Shown here piece by piece: positions 10,201-19,042 of a stretch of DNA of 64,000 nucleotides. Origin of the DNA: Chitinophagaceae bacterium (lineage in GTDB: Bacteria; Bacteroidota; Bacteroidia; Chitinophagales; Chitinophagaceae). The position numbers were made by a program, and so were the translations under genes. The stretch lies in contig JABFRU010000002.1 in the NCBI GenBank assembly GCA_013140985.1, positions 1 through 64,000 of the forward strand. Reading direction: 5' to 3'. Within the stretch, counting starts at the first letter, position 1, and each line of letters opens with the position of its first letter. The notes under the pieces are model-generated. The model ran no database searches. It saw only the letters and a program-made list of their open reading frames with translations, and was not told where the DNA came from.

Positions 10201-11489
10201 ACCCATTGCGGGTACAGGGAAGCAGCCAGGGAATAGCTATTAAAGTAAATGGCAACCGCGGAAATGCCAATAATTTTATTTCCTTCTGGGATGCAGGAAC
10301 TAATCAAATGTGGGGACGGATCGAAGGGGAAACTCAAACTGAGTTGGAAAATAATAATAGCGATTATGCATTTGAGAGCAGGCAATTCCAGGGGGATATT
10401 GCATTTGGGGTTATTGATGTACTGTCCGGCGGGTATGATGTTGCTGTAGCCGGAGTTGATCTGGCGGCGTCGCTCTCCTCTGCAACAGCATGTGTTGGCT
10501 TTGGAGCCTGCATCACATCCCCGATCCCATCCTTTATCATAGCAGCCGGAACAAAACTGGGTGTTGCTATTATAAAAGAATTAGCTACCATTGGAGCGCT
10601 GGTATTTACAGGTATAAATTATAACGATTATAAGAATAGTAAAGCTGCCGGAATTGGAGTGAGCTATCAATCCGGCGCCGGGGATTATGCAGAATACTTA
10701 ATCAAAGCTCAGCCAACAGAAAAATTTATGCCTGGAGATATTGTTGGCGTTAAAGGAGGAAAGATCAGTAAGAACGTTAGTGGCGCTGAAAAGATCATGG
10801 CAATTTCAACAAGGCCGATTGTATTAGGAAATGTGCCGCAGCCAGGTGATGAAAAGAATTACGAGAAAGTTGCCTTTTTAGGCCAGGTCCCGGTAAAAGT
10901 ATTTGGAAAAGTAAATGTAGGTGACTACATCATCCCGAACGGGAACAATAATGGCGTCGGCAAAGCAGTAACGCCAACTGAAATTAAATCAGCAGATATT
11001 AAAAACATTTTGGGAATTGCCTGGTCAGGTACTTCGCAGAGCAATACTATCAGTATCATCAACGTGGCAGTGGGAATAAATGTAAATGATAATCAAAAAG
11101 TGGTTGATGAGCTGCAATCGCAGGTTAGCGATCTGAAAAACCAGATCGCAGCAACAAATGATAAGCTGGAAAAATTCATGGCGGAATTGAAATCGCCGGG
11201 CAGCACTGCTCCTGGGAAAACAGTGCCTTTAACCAGCGTTAACCCGATAGTGCCTGATGAAAGCAATATTATTTATTATCAGTTCACAAGAGAACAAGCA
11301 GAACAATCTCTTGTAATGGCAGAAAAAATGATGCGGGAGAGTGGTGTGGATATCGAAAAGCATCCTGTCTGGATCAAGTATAAGAGTGATCCTGCTTTTA
11401 AAGAGGCTATCATTAAAAAGATGCTTGCAATAACAGAACAGGGAATAGAAGATGCAAAAAAGATAAATACAAAAAAAAGCAGTAAGTAA
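7290..11489 (+). CDS. Large secreted fibre-like repeat protein with DYAEY (peptidase G2-like) C-terminal region
   Basis: The 1399-residue protein has a signal peptide (1-20) and an N-terminal domain (about 23-140; FNYQGVARNSVGNAL to LISVPYSLYSN) frequent at the start of Bacteroidota tail-fibre-like surface proteins. A Gly/Asn-rich region follows, then nineteen 25-residue tandem repeats (328-802) with degenerate units on both sides. Two blocks resembling phage tail-fibre repeats come next (ITGALVIRSGGLGIEGNLNV and TTGAVTVVGGVGIGKRLNV). A region at about 1130-1180 with GDYAEYL and ISTRPIVLGN recalls the autoproteolytic intramolecular-chaperone domain of phage appendages (peptidase G2). It ends with a short coiled coil and a charged helical tail. 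No T9SS sorting domain is present, so how it reaches the surface is open. The role is inferred as a trimeric adhesive or structural fibre. Confidence 0.75.
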   Translation: MRKLLFTLSILLFFVAVSEAQAPHFFNYQGVARNSVGNALVNKSIGLRITIRDGGALGIPVYTETRKVITNNFGLFNIQVGGAGATNVAGSISGALWNLGTKWMQVEIDPEGGTTFKDVGTTQLISVPYSLYSNLTGDIVLPFIKSQNEEVPLFRLTNTGNGINSLAYEGLTNSTANGATAIRGVISSPSPGSFSAGVIGRNNGTGVNGFGVYGYQNGTGSGVFGETPGGIGVYGNSQTGIGVYGQSLAFGPSIKGYKNENGQGNVGFFENVSLINFSPALRVQTNGPGDGVNMNMTGVGKGGVFTINNPASLANVMEFSTNGAAGTVALLQNTNSGNNSNVFDVRTNGLGKVGFLQNTNAVNAANAFEVQTAGTGRTGLLQNTNAANASNVLEVQTNGTGKVGFLQNTNTTSNANALEVQTAGMGRTGLLQNTNATNASNVLEVQTNGTGRTGFLQNTNATNAANVLEVQTNGNGRVGVLENTNITNASNVLDARTAGTGRVGFMQNTNATNNANALEVQTNGTGRTGLLQNTNAVNAANVLEVQTNGIGKVGFLQNTNTANAANALEVQTAGTGRTGLLQNTNATNASNVLEIQTNGTGRGEFIQNTNAANAANVLEVQTNGLGRVEVLQNTNAANASNVFDARTNGTGRVAFMQNTNGANNSNVLEVQTNGSGRAGLLQNTNNTNAANVLEVQTNGTGRVAVLENTNAINNSNILDAKTNGTGRVGFLQNTNAVNAANVLEVQTNGTGRVAVLQNTNAGNPNNILDVRTNGIGTMAYMQSTNSLNTFNIVELQSNGLGRTLFVENTNAGNLTSALNVTHIGNSYAAYIRNLNATPANRKGLQVDGSVFINDATQSIDSITGALVIRSGGLGIEGNLNVGGKAGFSGEVNFKAPVAFSDGSESVNTTTGAVTVVGGVGIGKRLNVQGNVDFNTNLNVDGTTTLDTLNANGQVTITANPGSGSESNYGDYPLRVQGSSQGIAIKVNGNRGNANNFISFWDAGTNQMWGRIEGETQTELENNNSDYAFESRQFQGDIAFGVIDVLSGGYDVAVAGVDLAASLSSATACVGFGACITSPIPSFIIAAGTKLGVAIIKELATIGALVFTGINYNDYKNSKAAGIGVSYQSGAGDYAEYLIKAQPTEKFMPGDIVGVKGGKISKNVSGAEKIMAISTRPIVLGNVPQPGDEKNYEKVAFLGQVPVKVFGKVNVGDYIIPNGNNNGVGKAVTPTEIKSADIKNILGIAWSGTSQSNTISIINVAVGINVNDNQKVVDELQSQVSDLKNQIAATNDKLEKFMAELKSPGSTAPGKTVPLTSVNPIVPDESNIIYYQFTREQAEQSLVMAEKMMRESGVDIEKHPVWIKYKSDPAFKEAIIKKMLAITEQGIEDAKKINTKKSSK
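8271..9695 (+). repeat. Nineteen 75-bp tandem repeats coding 25-residue units
   Basis: Units follow the pattern hG(F/L)LQNTNAxNAxNVLEVQTNGTGR and run with no insertion or deletion from residue 328 to 802. Degenerate copies lie before (residues about 280-327) and after (TLFVENTNAGN, then AYIRNLNATPANR). Two subtypes are interspersed, one with VLEVQTNG and one with VLDARTNG or ALEVQTAG. The DNA copies differ at many synonymous sites, which indicates old expansion under coding constraint and not a recent slippage array. Confidence 0.95.
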
Positions 11490-11540
11490 TAATGCAGCCC
11501 GTAGTTAAAACAGGATGATTGCAAATAAAAATTATAAAGA

Positions 11541-14500
11541 ATGAAACGATTATATAAGCTGGCAGGCCTGCAATTACTATTGTTGTTGAGTTCAAATTTA
11601 TTTGCACAACAGATAACAGTGTTGCCGGGCAATAATAATTATTCCCCGCAATCAGGTCCGCAGGGCGCATTGAGATCACAGCGACAGTTCTATCTTATCA
11701 GGCCACAGGAAGCAAGGGCCAGCGGACTTGCCGGTGGAACTGCTATTAATCAAATTGGATTTACGATTGGAATCGCCCAGGACAGTATTACAAGAGGTGC
11801 TTTTAAAGTTTGGTTGCTGAATACAGCAGATCAGATCAGCAGGATAGACAGCAGTTGGAAAGAAGTAACTATAAATACAAACACTCATTCATCCCGGTTT
11901 TTCCCCGGGGAATATGAAGTGCAGGTGATCCCCGTTGCAACATGTCCAATCGTTGCGGATACTTTACGGTTCTCTTTTTCAAACCGGAATCTTGAGGCCT
12001 GTCAACCACCAACTGGTTTAAAGACCACAAGTATAACAGCTACTTCTGCCACACTGAACTGGGTGGCGCCCGCCAATGCACCTACTCAATACAAAGTAAG
12101 TTATAAAGCCACTGATGCTGCTGTATGGACTACCGCTAATACGGCCAGTACTTCTTTGAATATATCAGGGTTAACGCAGAATAAATTATATCAGTGGCGT
12201 ATAGTTAGTGATTGTTCCGGTGATTCATCTGAGATAGCAGGAGATAATTTTACCACGGCGATTGCCAGTGTATGTAACCCGCCAACTGGATTAACTGTAT
12301 TACGTTTGGAGACTTCTGCTACTGATACATTAGCTGTATTAAAATGGACAGCAGCATCAGGGGCACAATTTTATTCAGTAAACTATCGCAGAACAGGTAC
12401 TATAAATTGGAGCAATCTTCTCTCTTTTACAGATTCTCTTGTTGTAAGGCATTTGCAACCGGGCACAACTTATGAATGGCAGGTAAAAACAAATTGTGCG
12501 TCAGGTTCCGGAGATTATCAAAACGGACCCGGCTTTACCACCAATGGAACAGTGAGATGTTATGCCCCTTATAATTTGGCTGTTAATACACTTACTGATT
12601 CTACTGCGGTACTGGCATGGGATGCCTACCCGGGAGTTACTTCACATAAGATACGTTACCGGTTAAAAGGAACTATTCCATGGACAGATGCTATCAACGG
12701 AATGACACAGGTATTTAATGACAGTATAGATATTCCCAACCAAACCGGCCTGGTTTCTGTGAACCTGCCAGGCACATATACCTACACGGCCGATAGCGGT
12801 CTGTATGTTGCTTTTGAATACAGCAGAGTAACCGGTGATTTATCAAGTGAGAATATTACCGTTAGCACAACGGTTGATTCCATGCTTAACATCAGTGGGC
12901 AGAATCCAATTAGATTTCCCTTATCGTTTTCAAGCAGGCCAGATTCTGGTCTTGTTGCGCAGGATTCGATCCTGACAAATTCTGATTACCGGCCTGAAAC
13001 TATTTTTGGTTCTGCTTCATTAGTGGATAGTGTAGCTGTTTTAGCTGTATGGACATTGGGAAAAACAGCTCCCCGTTTTCAGGATACCACTATTGTATCG
13101 GCACAAATATCCAACAGGTCATTAACCGTTGACAGAAGATTTGGAGTACGACTAACCATAAAAAATAAACAGACCGGCGCACTTCGGTATTCTAAAATAG
13201 ATTCGATCACCGTAAGGGCTGCGATAGATACTATTATCACCTTCAAGGAATGGGTGCCGGTCAAATATGAAAATGATTCGGTCATTATTTCTATTGATCC
13301 AAGGCCAACTGAAAATGTGACCAATAATAATTCAAAAGGGTTCATACAATCAGTAAATCCCAACCTGCTTGCCTATGCAGATGAAACATCTCCTATCACA
13401 CAGGTTGGTTTTGATACATCTCCGGGATTATTGCTTACGAAACATAAAATGAAAGGATGCGGAAAAGTGATAGCGGCACAGGTATTTCTGACCACATCGT
13501 CCAAAGGCCATTCAGTCTATGCTGTTTTAAGAAATTCAGCAGGAACGATCACACAATCACTTCCATTTACACCGGATTCAACACAGACCAACAGTTATCA
13601 TTCGTTCTATTTTAGTACGCCGGTAGCTTTTCAAAATGAAGATTTTTATATCGGGCTTGCTCAACCTGCATCTGCAACTCCTTATCGTCCTGTAGGTGCC
13701 CAGTGGGAAAATTCAGTGAGCCGGGCAGGAGCATTTTATAAAGCCAACCTGGACGGGACGGGCCTTGTTGATTCTTCCGGGTTCGGAAGATTAATGATAA
13801 GAGCTGAAATTATTCCTTCATCACCACAACCATTTATTGATAGTGCTATTGATGGTAAGATCTATCTCTGTTCAAGCGGAACAAGGATATTAAGTGCAGG
13901 AAATATTGAAGAGAGGTTTGCAGATAGTGTAATCAGTTATAGCAGCCAGGATCCAAATATTGGTTACCGGGCTATCCAGGCATTGGGAACTCCTGATGTT
14001 TATCCCGCATATGGTACTGTTTACGGTGCATGGTTAAGTGAACAACCGGATAGCACCCGGCCCAATAAACATGAATACATTGAGTTGAGATTTCCGAATC
14101 CTGACCAGGTTAATTTTATTGATATTTACGAAACTGCAAACCCGGGTGCGGTTGATACAGTATGGGTAAAAAATTCTGTAACGCTTAATTACGATACTGT
14201 CTTTACCAGAATACCTGATACTACATTAACGCCGGTAGCCAGAAAATATCGTGTAACCTTCCCGTTAACACCCAACCCTGTTTCTCAAATAAAGATCTCC
14301 TTGAATTCCGGTAAGATACCGGGTTATAATGCAATTGATGCAGTAGCCATCGGAAAGATGACAGTGCCGGCAACGTATTCTAATTATGCATGGACAGGAC
14401 CAGGCATTGTGGGAGCAACAAATACACAATCAATCACTGTGAATGCACCGGGAAATTATAAAGTAACAGTAACAACTGCTGCCGGCTGCACTCCATCATC

Positions 14501-17500
14501 AGATAGTGTGACGGTAATAAGTACACCGGCTTCTGTTGCTATTTCACCAGCTGGAACGATAAACATATGTGCGGGCGATAGTATTTGGCTCAAGTCAAGT
14601 ATAGTTGGCGGTAATACATGGAGTAACGGATTGACAGCAGACAGCATTAAAGTAAAAACAACCGGCACATATAGTTTGATCAATAACGTAGGATGCGGCA
14701 CATTAACTTCCAATTCGGTTACTGTCAATGTAAATCAAAAACCAACTGCAAGGATCACAGGTAACCTGTTTGTCTGTCCTTCACTTACTACGACATTGAA
14801 CGGTGGCCCCGGTTATAATACCTATCAATGGAAAAATGCTGCCGGAACAATACTGGGTACTTCGCAAACATATGCTGTAAGTGTTTCTGGCCTGATCAAG
14901 CTTGTTGTTGATTCGCTGGGATGTAAGGACTCCACTACCGTATTTGTAAACAATGCACCTGCGCCGGCCCCGGTAATAACAGGGGTATTGCAATTCTGTG
15001 CAGGAAACTCAACTACGTTAGACGCAGGTGCATTCTCATTATATGATTGGAGAAATTCTGCCGGAACAACAGTGAGTACTGCCCGGACACTTGTCGTAAC
15101 CACTGCCGATAACTTTTATGTCACAGTTACAAATGGATTCGGATGTTCCGCAACATCTGCTACTGTTACTACTTCTCAATTTCCATTTACGACACCAACC
15201 ATCACAGGTAATTCATCATTCTGTCCCGGCGGTAGTTTAACACTTACGGCAAGTGCTGGTTATGTAGCATACCGATGGTCGCCGGGTAATCAAACCACTC
15301 AATCAATAACTGTAAGTGCTGCTGGTACCTACACTGTTACCGCTACTGCTGCTAATGGTTGTGAAGGAAGTGCAAGCAGGGTCATTACGCTGGATCCAAT
15401 TCCAACGCCGGTCATTACAGGAAGCCTTATTTTCTGTCCCGGCGGAGATTCAACAACATTGGATGCAGGACCGGGTTATGCATCTTATCAGTGGAGAAAT
15501 GGAATAGGAACAATTATAGGTACCAACAGGACGGTCAATGTGTATTCTGCTGATAATTTTTATGTGATTGTAACAAATTCATCCGGGTGTGCAGGAACTT
15601 CTCCTTTTGTAACCACCAGCCTGTTGCCATTTACACCACCAACCATTACAGGCAATTCATCATTCTGTCCGGGTACAAGTATAACGCTTACAGCAAGCAC
15701 AGGCTATACATCATACGTTTGGAAAAATTCAGCCGGAACAACAGTGGGTACAAGTGCTGCACTCGTTGTAACCACGGCAGATACGTATACTGTTACAGTA
15801 ACGGCTGCCAATGGTTGTAAAGGAAGTTTAAGCAGAACCATAACGCAAACCGTACCTCCTCACCCGGTCATATCAGGTTCATTGCAATTTTGTGTCGGAA
15901 GCTCAACAACATTAAATGCCGGCCCGGGATATACATCATACATATGGAAAAATGGAGCTGGCGTAGTAGTAGGTACAAATCAAACCTATGTAATGACTGT
16001 TCCCGGATTTATAAGACTTATTGTTGATTCTACCGGTGGATGTTCGGATTCAACAAGTGTGATAACGACCACTATCCCCGGTCCAACTCCTGCTATTACA
16101 GGATCAGTACAATTCTGTGCTGGCAGTTCAACAATATTGAATGCAGGAGCAGGGTTTGCCTCATATACATGGTTGCTCAATGGTAGTGGCATTGTAGGCA
16201 CCAATCAAACGCTTACTGTTCTTGCTGCAGGTAGCTATTCTGTTATTGTAACAAATGGATTTGGTTGTTCCGGAACTTCTCCTGCTGTGAATGTTACTGT
16301 ATTCCCGCTACCGACTCCAGGTATTACAGGTAATTCAACGTTCTGTCCGGGTGGTAGTGTAACACTTACCGCTAATGCAGGATATACAAGTTATTTGTGG
16401 GCTCCGGGAGGAGCAACAACACCATCTATATCAGTGAGCACAGCCGGAACTTATACGGTCACTGTTACTGATGGGAATGGTTGTATCGGAAGCATAAATA
16501 AGATCATCACACAGGCCGTCGCCCCGGCCCCGACCATTACCGGCTTAACGAATATCTGTACGGGGAGTACGACAACACTGAATGCCGGAGTTGGTTATAC
16601 AAGTTATTCATGGTCTCCGGGAGGCGCCACTTCACAAACAATAACGGTGGGTACAGCGGCAACATATACTGTTACTGTTACCAATGCAAGCGGTTGTTCA
16701 GGTACTGCCAATGCTACTGTAACAGTAACGAATAGCGTACCGCCTAAACCCGGACCGATCACTGGCCCTGTAAATAATTTGTGTAATACAACAGGAAATC
16801 TCTATTCGATTACGCCGGTCCCGGGAGCAACCTCTTATGTATGGACTGTTCCTTCGGGAGCTACTATTATTGGCCCTAACAATGGTGTATCGATCACAGT
16901 TAATTACAGTACTTCATTCACTACGGGAAATATTACTGTGGCAGCCTTTAATGTCTGCGGTCAGAATCCAACCAATGATCCGAGAGAATTAGCCGTGACA
17001 AGTCTTCCTGCAGTACCCGGTGCGATCAGCGGACCTACCACAGGTTTATGCCAGCGTACAGGAGTAGTTTATTCCATCGCACCTGTATTGGCGGCGACCA
17101 CTTATACATGGACAGTGCCTGCAGGCGTAACGATTACTGCCGGGCAGGGTACCAATTCGATAACAGTAAGTTTCAGCGGTACGTTCATTGATGGCCCGGT
17201 CTCTGTGCTTGTTTCCAATGCTTGCGGAGCCAATTCAACAGCTTCTACTCTCGCTTTGCAGGGGCCTACACTTGCACCCGGTCCGATCACCGGTGCAGCG
17301 ATCGGTGATTGCAGGCTGGAGAGCCAGACCTATTCAATAGCGGCAGTTAATTTCGCCCTCTCTTATACATGGGTTGCTCCGCCGAGAGTAACAATACTTG
17401 AGGGACAGGGAACCACATCTGTTAAAGTGAAATTCGATGATGATTTTGTTACCGGTGATCTTTGTGTATATACCAACACGGCCTGCGGAAGAAGTGCTTA

Positions 17501-17777
17501 TAGATGTATGACTGTTTTTGAATCACCATGTCCAAACTTTATTGTTTATCCTAATCCTACATCAGGAATAGTGAAAGCATTGGTGAAATTCGGACCTTAT
17601 GGCAAATACACTTTGAGGATCGCAAACTTCCTTACACAGGTGGTATATGAAAAAGAATTCACCTGGAGTGGAATAGACTGGACAATTGACCTCAGCCGTA
17701 TTCCAAGCGGAGTATATGATGTGACCATTTATAATGATTCTTATAAACGAACTACCAAACTGGTAAAAATAAATTGA
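11541..17777 (+). CDS. Giant T9SS-exported multi-domain surface protein (fibronectin III and Ig/PKD-like repeats)
   Basis: The 2078-residue protein has a signal peptide (about 1-22). Fibronectin type III domains follow (from about 155; CQPPTGLKTTSITATSATL, NPPTGLTVLRLETSATD and YAPYNLAVNTLTDSTAVL). Next is a beta-rich region ending in a discoidin-like segment (about 800-945; PNKHEYIELRFPNPDQVNF). Ten Ig-like repeats of about 75 residues come after (PTITGNSSFCPGGSLTLTAS type), then three PKD-like repeats (PGPITGPVNNLCNTTGNLYS type). A type A sorting domain closes the protein (FIVYPNPTSGIVKAL to LSRIPSGVYDVTIYN). It should be secreted by T9SS and held at the cell surface, acting as an adhesin or matrix protein; no enzyme domain is seen. 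The gene follows the fibre gene by 51 bp and ends in a strong terminator. Confidence 0.85.
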   Translation: MKRLYKLAGLQLLLLLSSNLFAQQITVLPGNNNYSPQSGPQGALRSQRQFYLIRPQEARASGLAGGTAINQIGFTIGIAQDSITRGAFKVWLLNTADQISRIDSSWKEVTINTNTHSSRFFPGEYEVQVIPVATCPIVADTLRFSFSNRNLEACQPPTGLKTTSITATSATLNWVAPANAPTQYKVSYKATDAAVWTTANTASTSLNISGLTQNKLYQWRIVSDCSGDSSEIAGDNFTTAIASVCNPPTGLTVLRLETSATDTLAVLKWTAASGAQFYSVNYRRTGTINWSNLLSFTDSLVVRHLQPGTTYEWQVKTNCASGSGDYQNGPGFTTNGTVRCYAPYNLAVNTLTDSTAVLAWDAYPGVTSHKIRYRLKGTIPWTDAINGMTQVFNDSIDIPNQTGLVSVNLPGTYTYTADSGLYVAFEYSRVTGDLSSENITVSTTVDSMLNISGQNPIRFPLSFSSRPDSGLVAQDSILTNSDYRPETIFGSASLVDSVAVLAVWTLGKTAPRFQDTTIVSAQISNRSLTVDRRFGVRLTIKNKQTGALRYSKIDSITVRAAIDTIITFKEWVPVKYENDSVIISIDPRPTENVTNNNSKGFIQSVNPNLLAYADETSPITQVGFDTSPGLLLTKHKMKGCGKVIAAQVFLTTSSKGHSVYAVLRNSAGTITQSLPFTPDSTQTNSYHSFYFSTPVAFQNEDFYIGLAQPASATPYRPVGAQWENSVSRAGAFYKANLDGTGLVDSSGFGRLMIRAEIIPSSPQPFIDSAIDGKIYLCSSGTRILSAGNIEERFADSVISYSSQDPNIGYRAIQALGTPDVYPAYGTVYGAWLSEQPDSTRPNKHEYIELRFPNPDQVNFIDIYETANPGAVDTVWVKNSVTLNYDTVFTRIPDTTLTPVARKYRVTFPLTPNPVSQIKISLNSGKIPGYNAIDAVAIGKMTVPATYSNYAWTGPGIVGATNTQSITVNAPGNYKVTVTTAAGCTPSSDSVTVISTPASVAISPAGTINICAGDSIWLKSSIVGGNTWSNGLTADSIKVKTTGTYSLINNVGCGTLTSNSVTVNVNQKPTARITGNLFVCPSLTTTLNGGPGYNTYQWKNAAGTILGTSQTYAVSVSGLIKLVVDSLGCKDSTTVFVNNAPAPAPVITGVLQFCAGNSTTLDAGAFSLYDWRNSAGTTVSTARTLVVTTADNFYVTVTNGFGCSATSATVTTSQFPFTTPTITGNSSFCPGGSLTLTASAGYVAYRWSPGNQTTQSITVSAAGTYTVTATAANGCEGSASRVITLDPIPTPVITGSLIFCPGGDSTTLDAGPGYASYQWRNGIGTIIGTNRTVNVYSADNFYVIVTNSSGCAGTSPFVTTSLLPFTPPTITGNSSFCPGTSITLTASTGYTSYVWKNSAGTTVGTSAALVVTTADTYTVTVTAANGCKGSLSRTITQTVPPHPVISGSLQFCVGSSTTLNAGPGYTSYIWKNGAGVVVGTNQTYVMTVPGFIRLIVDSTGGCSDSTSVITTTIPGPTPAITGSVQFCAGSSTILNAGAGFASYTWLLNGSGIVGTNQTLTVLAAGSYSVIVTNGFGCSGTSPAVNVTVFPLPTPGITGNSTFCPGGSVTLTANAGYTSYLWAPGGATTPSISVSTAGTYTVTVTDGNGCIGSINKIITQAVAPAPTITGLTNICTGSTTTLNAGVGYTSYSWSPGGATSQTITVGTAATYTVTVTNASGCSGTANATVTVTNSVPPKPGPITGPVNNLCNTTGNLYSITPVPGATSYVWTVPSGATIIGPNNGVSITVNYSTSFTTGNITVAAFNVCGQNPTNDPRELAVTSLPAVPGAISGPTTGLCQRTGVVYSIAPVLAATTYTWTVPAGVTITAGQGTNSITVSFSGTFIDGPVSVLVSNACGANSTASTLALQGPTLAPGPITGAAIGDCRLESQTYSIAAVNFALSYTWVAPPRVTILEGQGTTSVKVKFDDDFVTGDLCVYTNTACGRSAYRCMTVFESPCPNFIVYPNPTSGIVKALVKFGPYGKYTLRIANFLTQVVYEKEFTWSGIDWTIDLSRIPSGVYDVTIYNDSYKRTTKLVKIN
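14535..16730 (+). repeat. Ten degenerate Ig-like repeats within the giant surface protein (limits approximate)
   Basis: Each unit of roughly 70-80 codons carries an ITG..xFCxGxSTTLxAG..YxSYxW core followed by a GTYTVTVTxxxGC strand. The pairs of cysteines (FC and GC) recur in most units and suggest one disulfide per domain. Units differ strongly in sequence, so recent recombination is not evident. Confidence 0.75.
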
Positions 17778-17800
17778 TAGGGATGGTTAAATCATTCGTA

Positions 17801-17827
17801 AAAGGGGCAGTGCAATACTGCCCCTTT
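17801..17827 (+). terminator. Rho-independent terminator after the giant surface protein
   Basis: A perfect 10-bp stem (AAAGGGGCAG / CTGCCCCTTT) with a 7-nt loop, followed by a run of T. It closes the 6.6-17.8 kb surface cluster. Confidence 0.9.
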
Positions 17828-17848
17828 TTTTTATATTTTTAATGATCT

Positions 17849-18322
17849 ATGAACCTCGAATGGCTTAAAGCAGGGATTGGTCCGTTAAAAGACATCTTAA
17901 CTTACCTGACAAAAGAAGGCAAGACCAATGATGTATTGAAGAAACAGGTGATAAGAGAACTGCGTAACAACCTGAATATTTTTCATAATGCTTATCTCAA
18001 TGAAGTGTCTGCTGATGTGATGATAGACATGCTGAACAATGATGCTGTTAAAAAAGCAGTAGATGCAAATTTTAAATTCAAGAAATTAAAAGCAGGGAAG
18101 ATCGAACCTTATCATATAAAAGATGACCGTAATAAAAAATACATTGGATGGGAGGCTGATCAGTTAGTGGATAAGATAGATGAAAAAATAGAAGAGCTGA
18201 AGAATATCAAGAAAATGAATAAGAACAGTGTCGAAAAAGTGAAGAACAATATTTCATTAATGCTGAGTAATCTTTACTACCGGATGAAATTGCTGGCGGA
18301 TTTTATTAAAGGGCCTAAGTAA
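17849..18322 (+). CDS. Helical cytosolic protein of unknown function
   Basis: The 157-residue, Lys/Asn-rich protein has no signal peptide or membrane segment and is predicted mostly helical by eye (LVDKIDEKIEELKNIKKMNK is coiled-coil-like). I recognise no family. The final 8 bp overlap the end of rimM on the opposite strand. It starts only 21 bp after the preceding terminator, so its promoter must overlap that terminator's T-tract (TATTTTTA lies just before the start). Gene status rests on ORF length and consistent composition. Confidence 0.5.
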   Translation: MNLEWLKAGIGPLKDILTYLTKEGKTNDVLKKQVIRELRNNLNIFHNAYLNEVSADVMIDMLNNDAVKKAVDANFKFKKLKAGKIEPYHIKDDRNKKYIGWEADQLVDKIDEKIEELKNIKKMNKNSVEKVKNNISLMLSNLYYRMKLLADFIKGPK

Positions 18323-18833
18323 GATAGATATCCAATAAGCCATCCGGCAACTCCACCATCACTTGCTTTTTCTTATGATCTACTTTTTGCAAAGAATCAT
18401 CATGTAATGGTATCAGTACTTCTTTACCTCTTATTTCCAACCGGCAAAGTAGTTGATGTGGTTGTTCGATCAGTTCGAGAATTTCACCAAGCAGTTCATT
18501 GTTATTGATGATAGTATAGCCTAACAATGAGACCGGTGAATTTTTAGCTGCAAATTTTTTGAGATCGGCTTCAGTGAGCCAAACTATTTTCCGGGAAAGT
18601 CTTATGGCTGCTTCCCGGGTATTGACACCCTCCAGTTTTATATAAACCTCATCATCCGACTTGACCTTTGTCGTTTCAATGAACCAGGGAATAAAAGAAT
18701 TCTTTTTCTCTTCAATGAAAATTGCCTGCAATCCTTTGAGTGAAGTTTTTTTACCCAATTCATGTTTCAGTAATAACTCACCTTTCAATCCATGAATGGC
18801 AACAAATTTTCCTATATTAAAATATTCGGTCAT
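18315..18833 (-). CDS. rimM: 16S rRNA-processing protein RimM
   Basis: The 172-residue protein begins MTEYFNIGKFVAIHGLKGEL, the usual RimM opening. It has the N-terminal beta-barrel (about 1-90; VYIKLEGVNTREAAIRLSRK) and a C-terminal PRC-barrel (about 95-172; LLGYTIINNNELLGEILELI and EVLIPLHDDSLQKVD). RimM binds ribosomal protein S19 and assists maturation of the 30S head. It follows rpsP on the same strand, the order seen in many bacteria, but a terminator lies between them. A TAATTTCG box 9 nt before the start suggests separate transcription with a very short leader. Confidence 0.95.
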   Translation of the reverse strand: MTEYFNIGKFVAIHGLKGELLLKHELGKKTSLKGLQAIFIEEKKNSFIPWFIETTKVKSDDEVYIKLEGVNTREAAIRLSRKIVWLTEADLKKFAAKNSPVSLLGYTIINNNELLGEILELIEQPHQLLCRLEIRGKEVLIPLHDDSLQKVDHKKKQVMVELPDGLLDIYLT

Positions 18834-18988
18834 GAAGTAATGCGAAATTAGTGCTGAAAAGCGAACCGGTCGTACAAGAGTCCCGCCCTGGCGGGAACGA
18901 AGTTGATAGTAGCAATAGTAGCAATACAGCCGGCTACATAAAAATAATCAGCGAAATCTTTTTAACCCGGAAATCAATGGTCAAAAAA

Positions 18989-19017
18989 ATCCCGTCTGGC
19001 TTTAGGCGAGACGGGAT
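18989..19017 (-). terminator. Rho-independent terminator of rpsP
   Basis: A 9-bp stem (ATCCCGTCT / AGACGGGAT) around an 11-nt loop. On the minus strand it is followed by seven T residues. It sits 25 bp after the rpsP stop and separates it from rimM. A second GC-rich hairpin without a T-run lies at 18881-18896. Confidence 0.85.
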
Positions 19018-19042
19018 CAATGAACTTTCAGGACCGGACATT

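Noticed and set aside
18881-18896. GC-rich hairpin (TCCCGCC/GGCGGGA) as a second terminator near rimM
   Set aside because: The loop is only two to four bases and no T-run follows; the real rpsP terminator is at 18989-19017.
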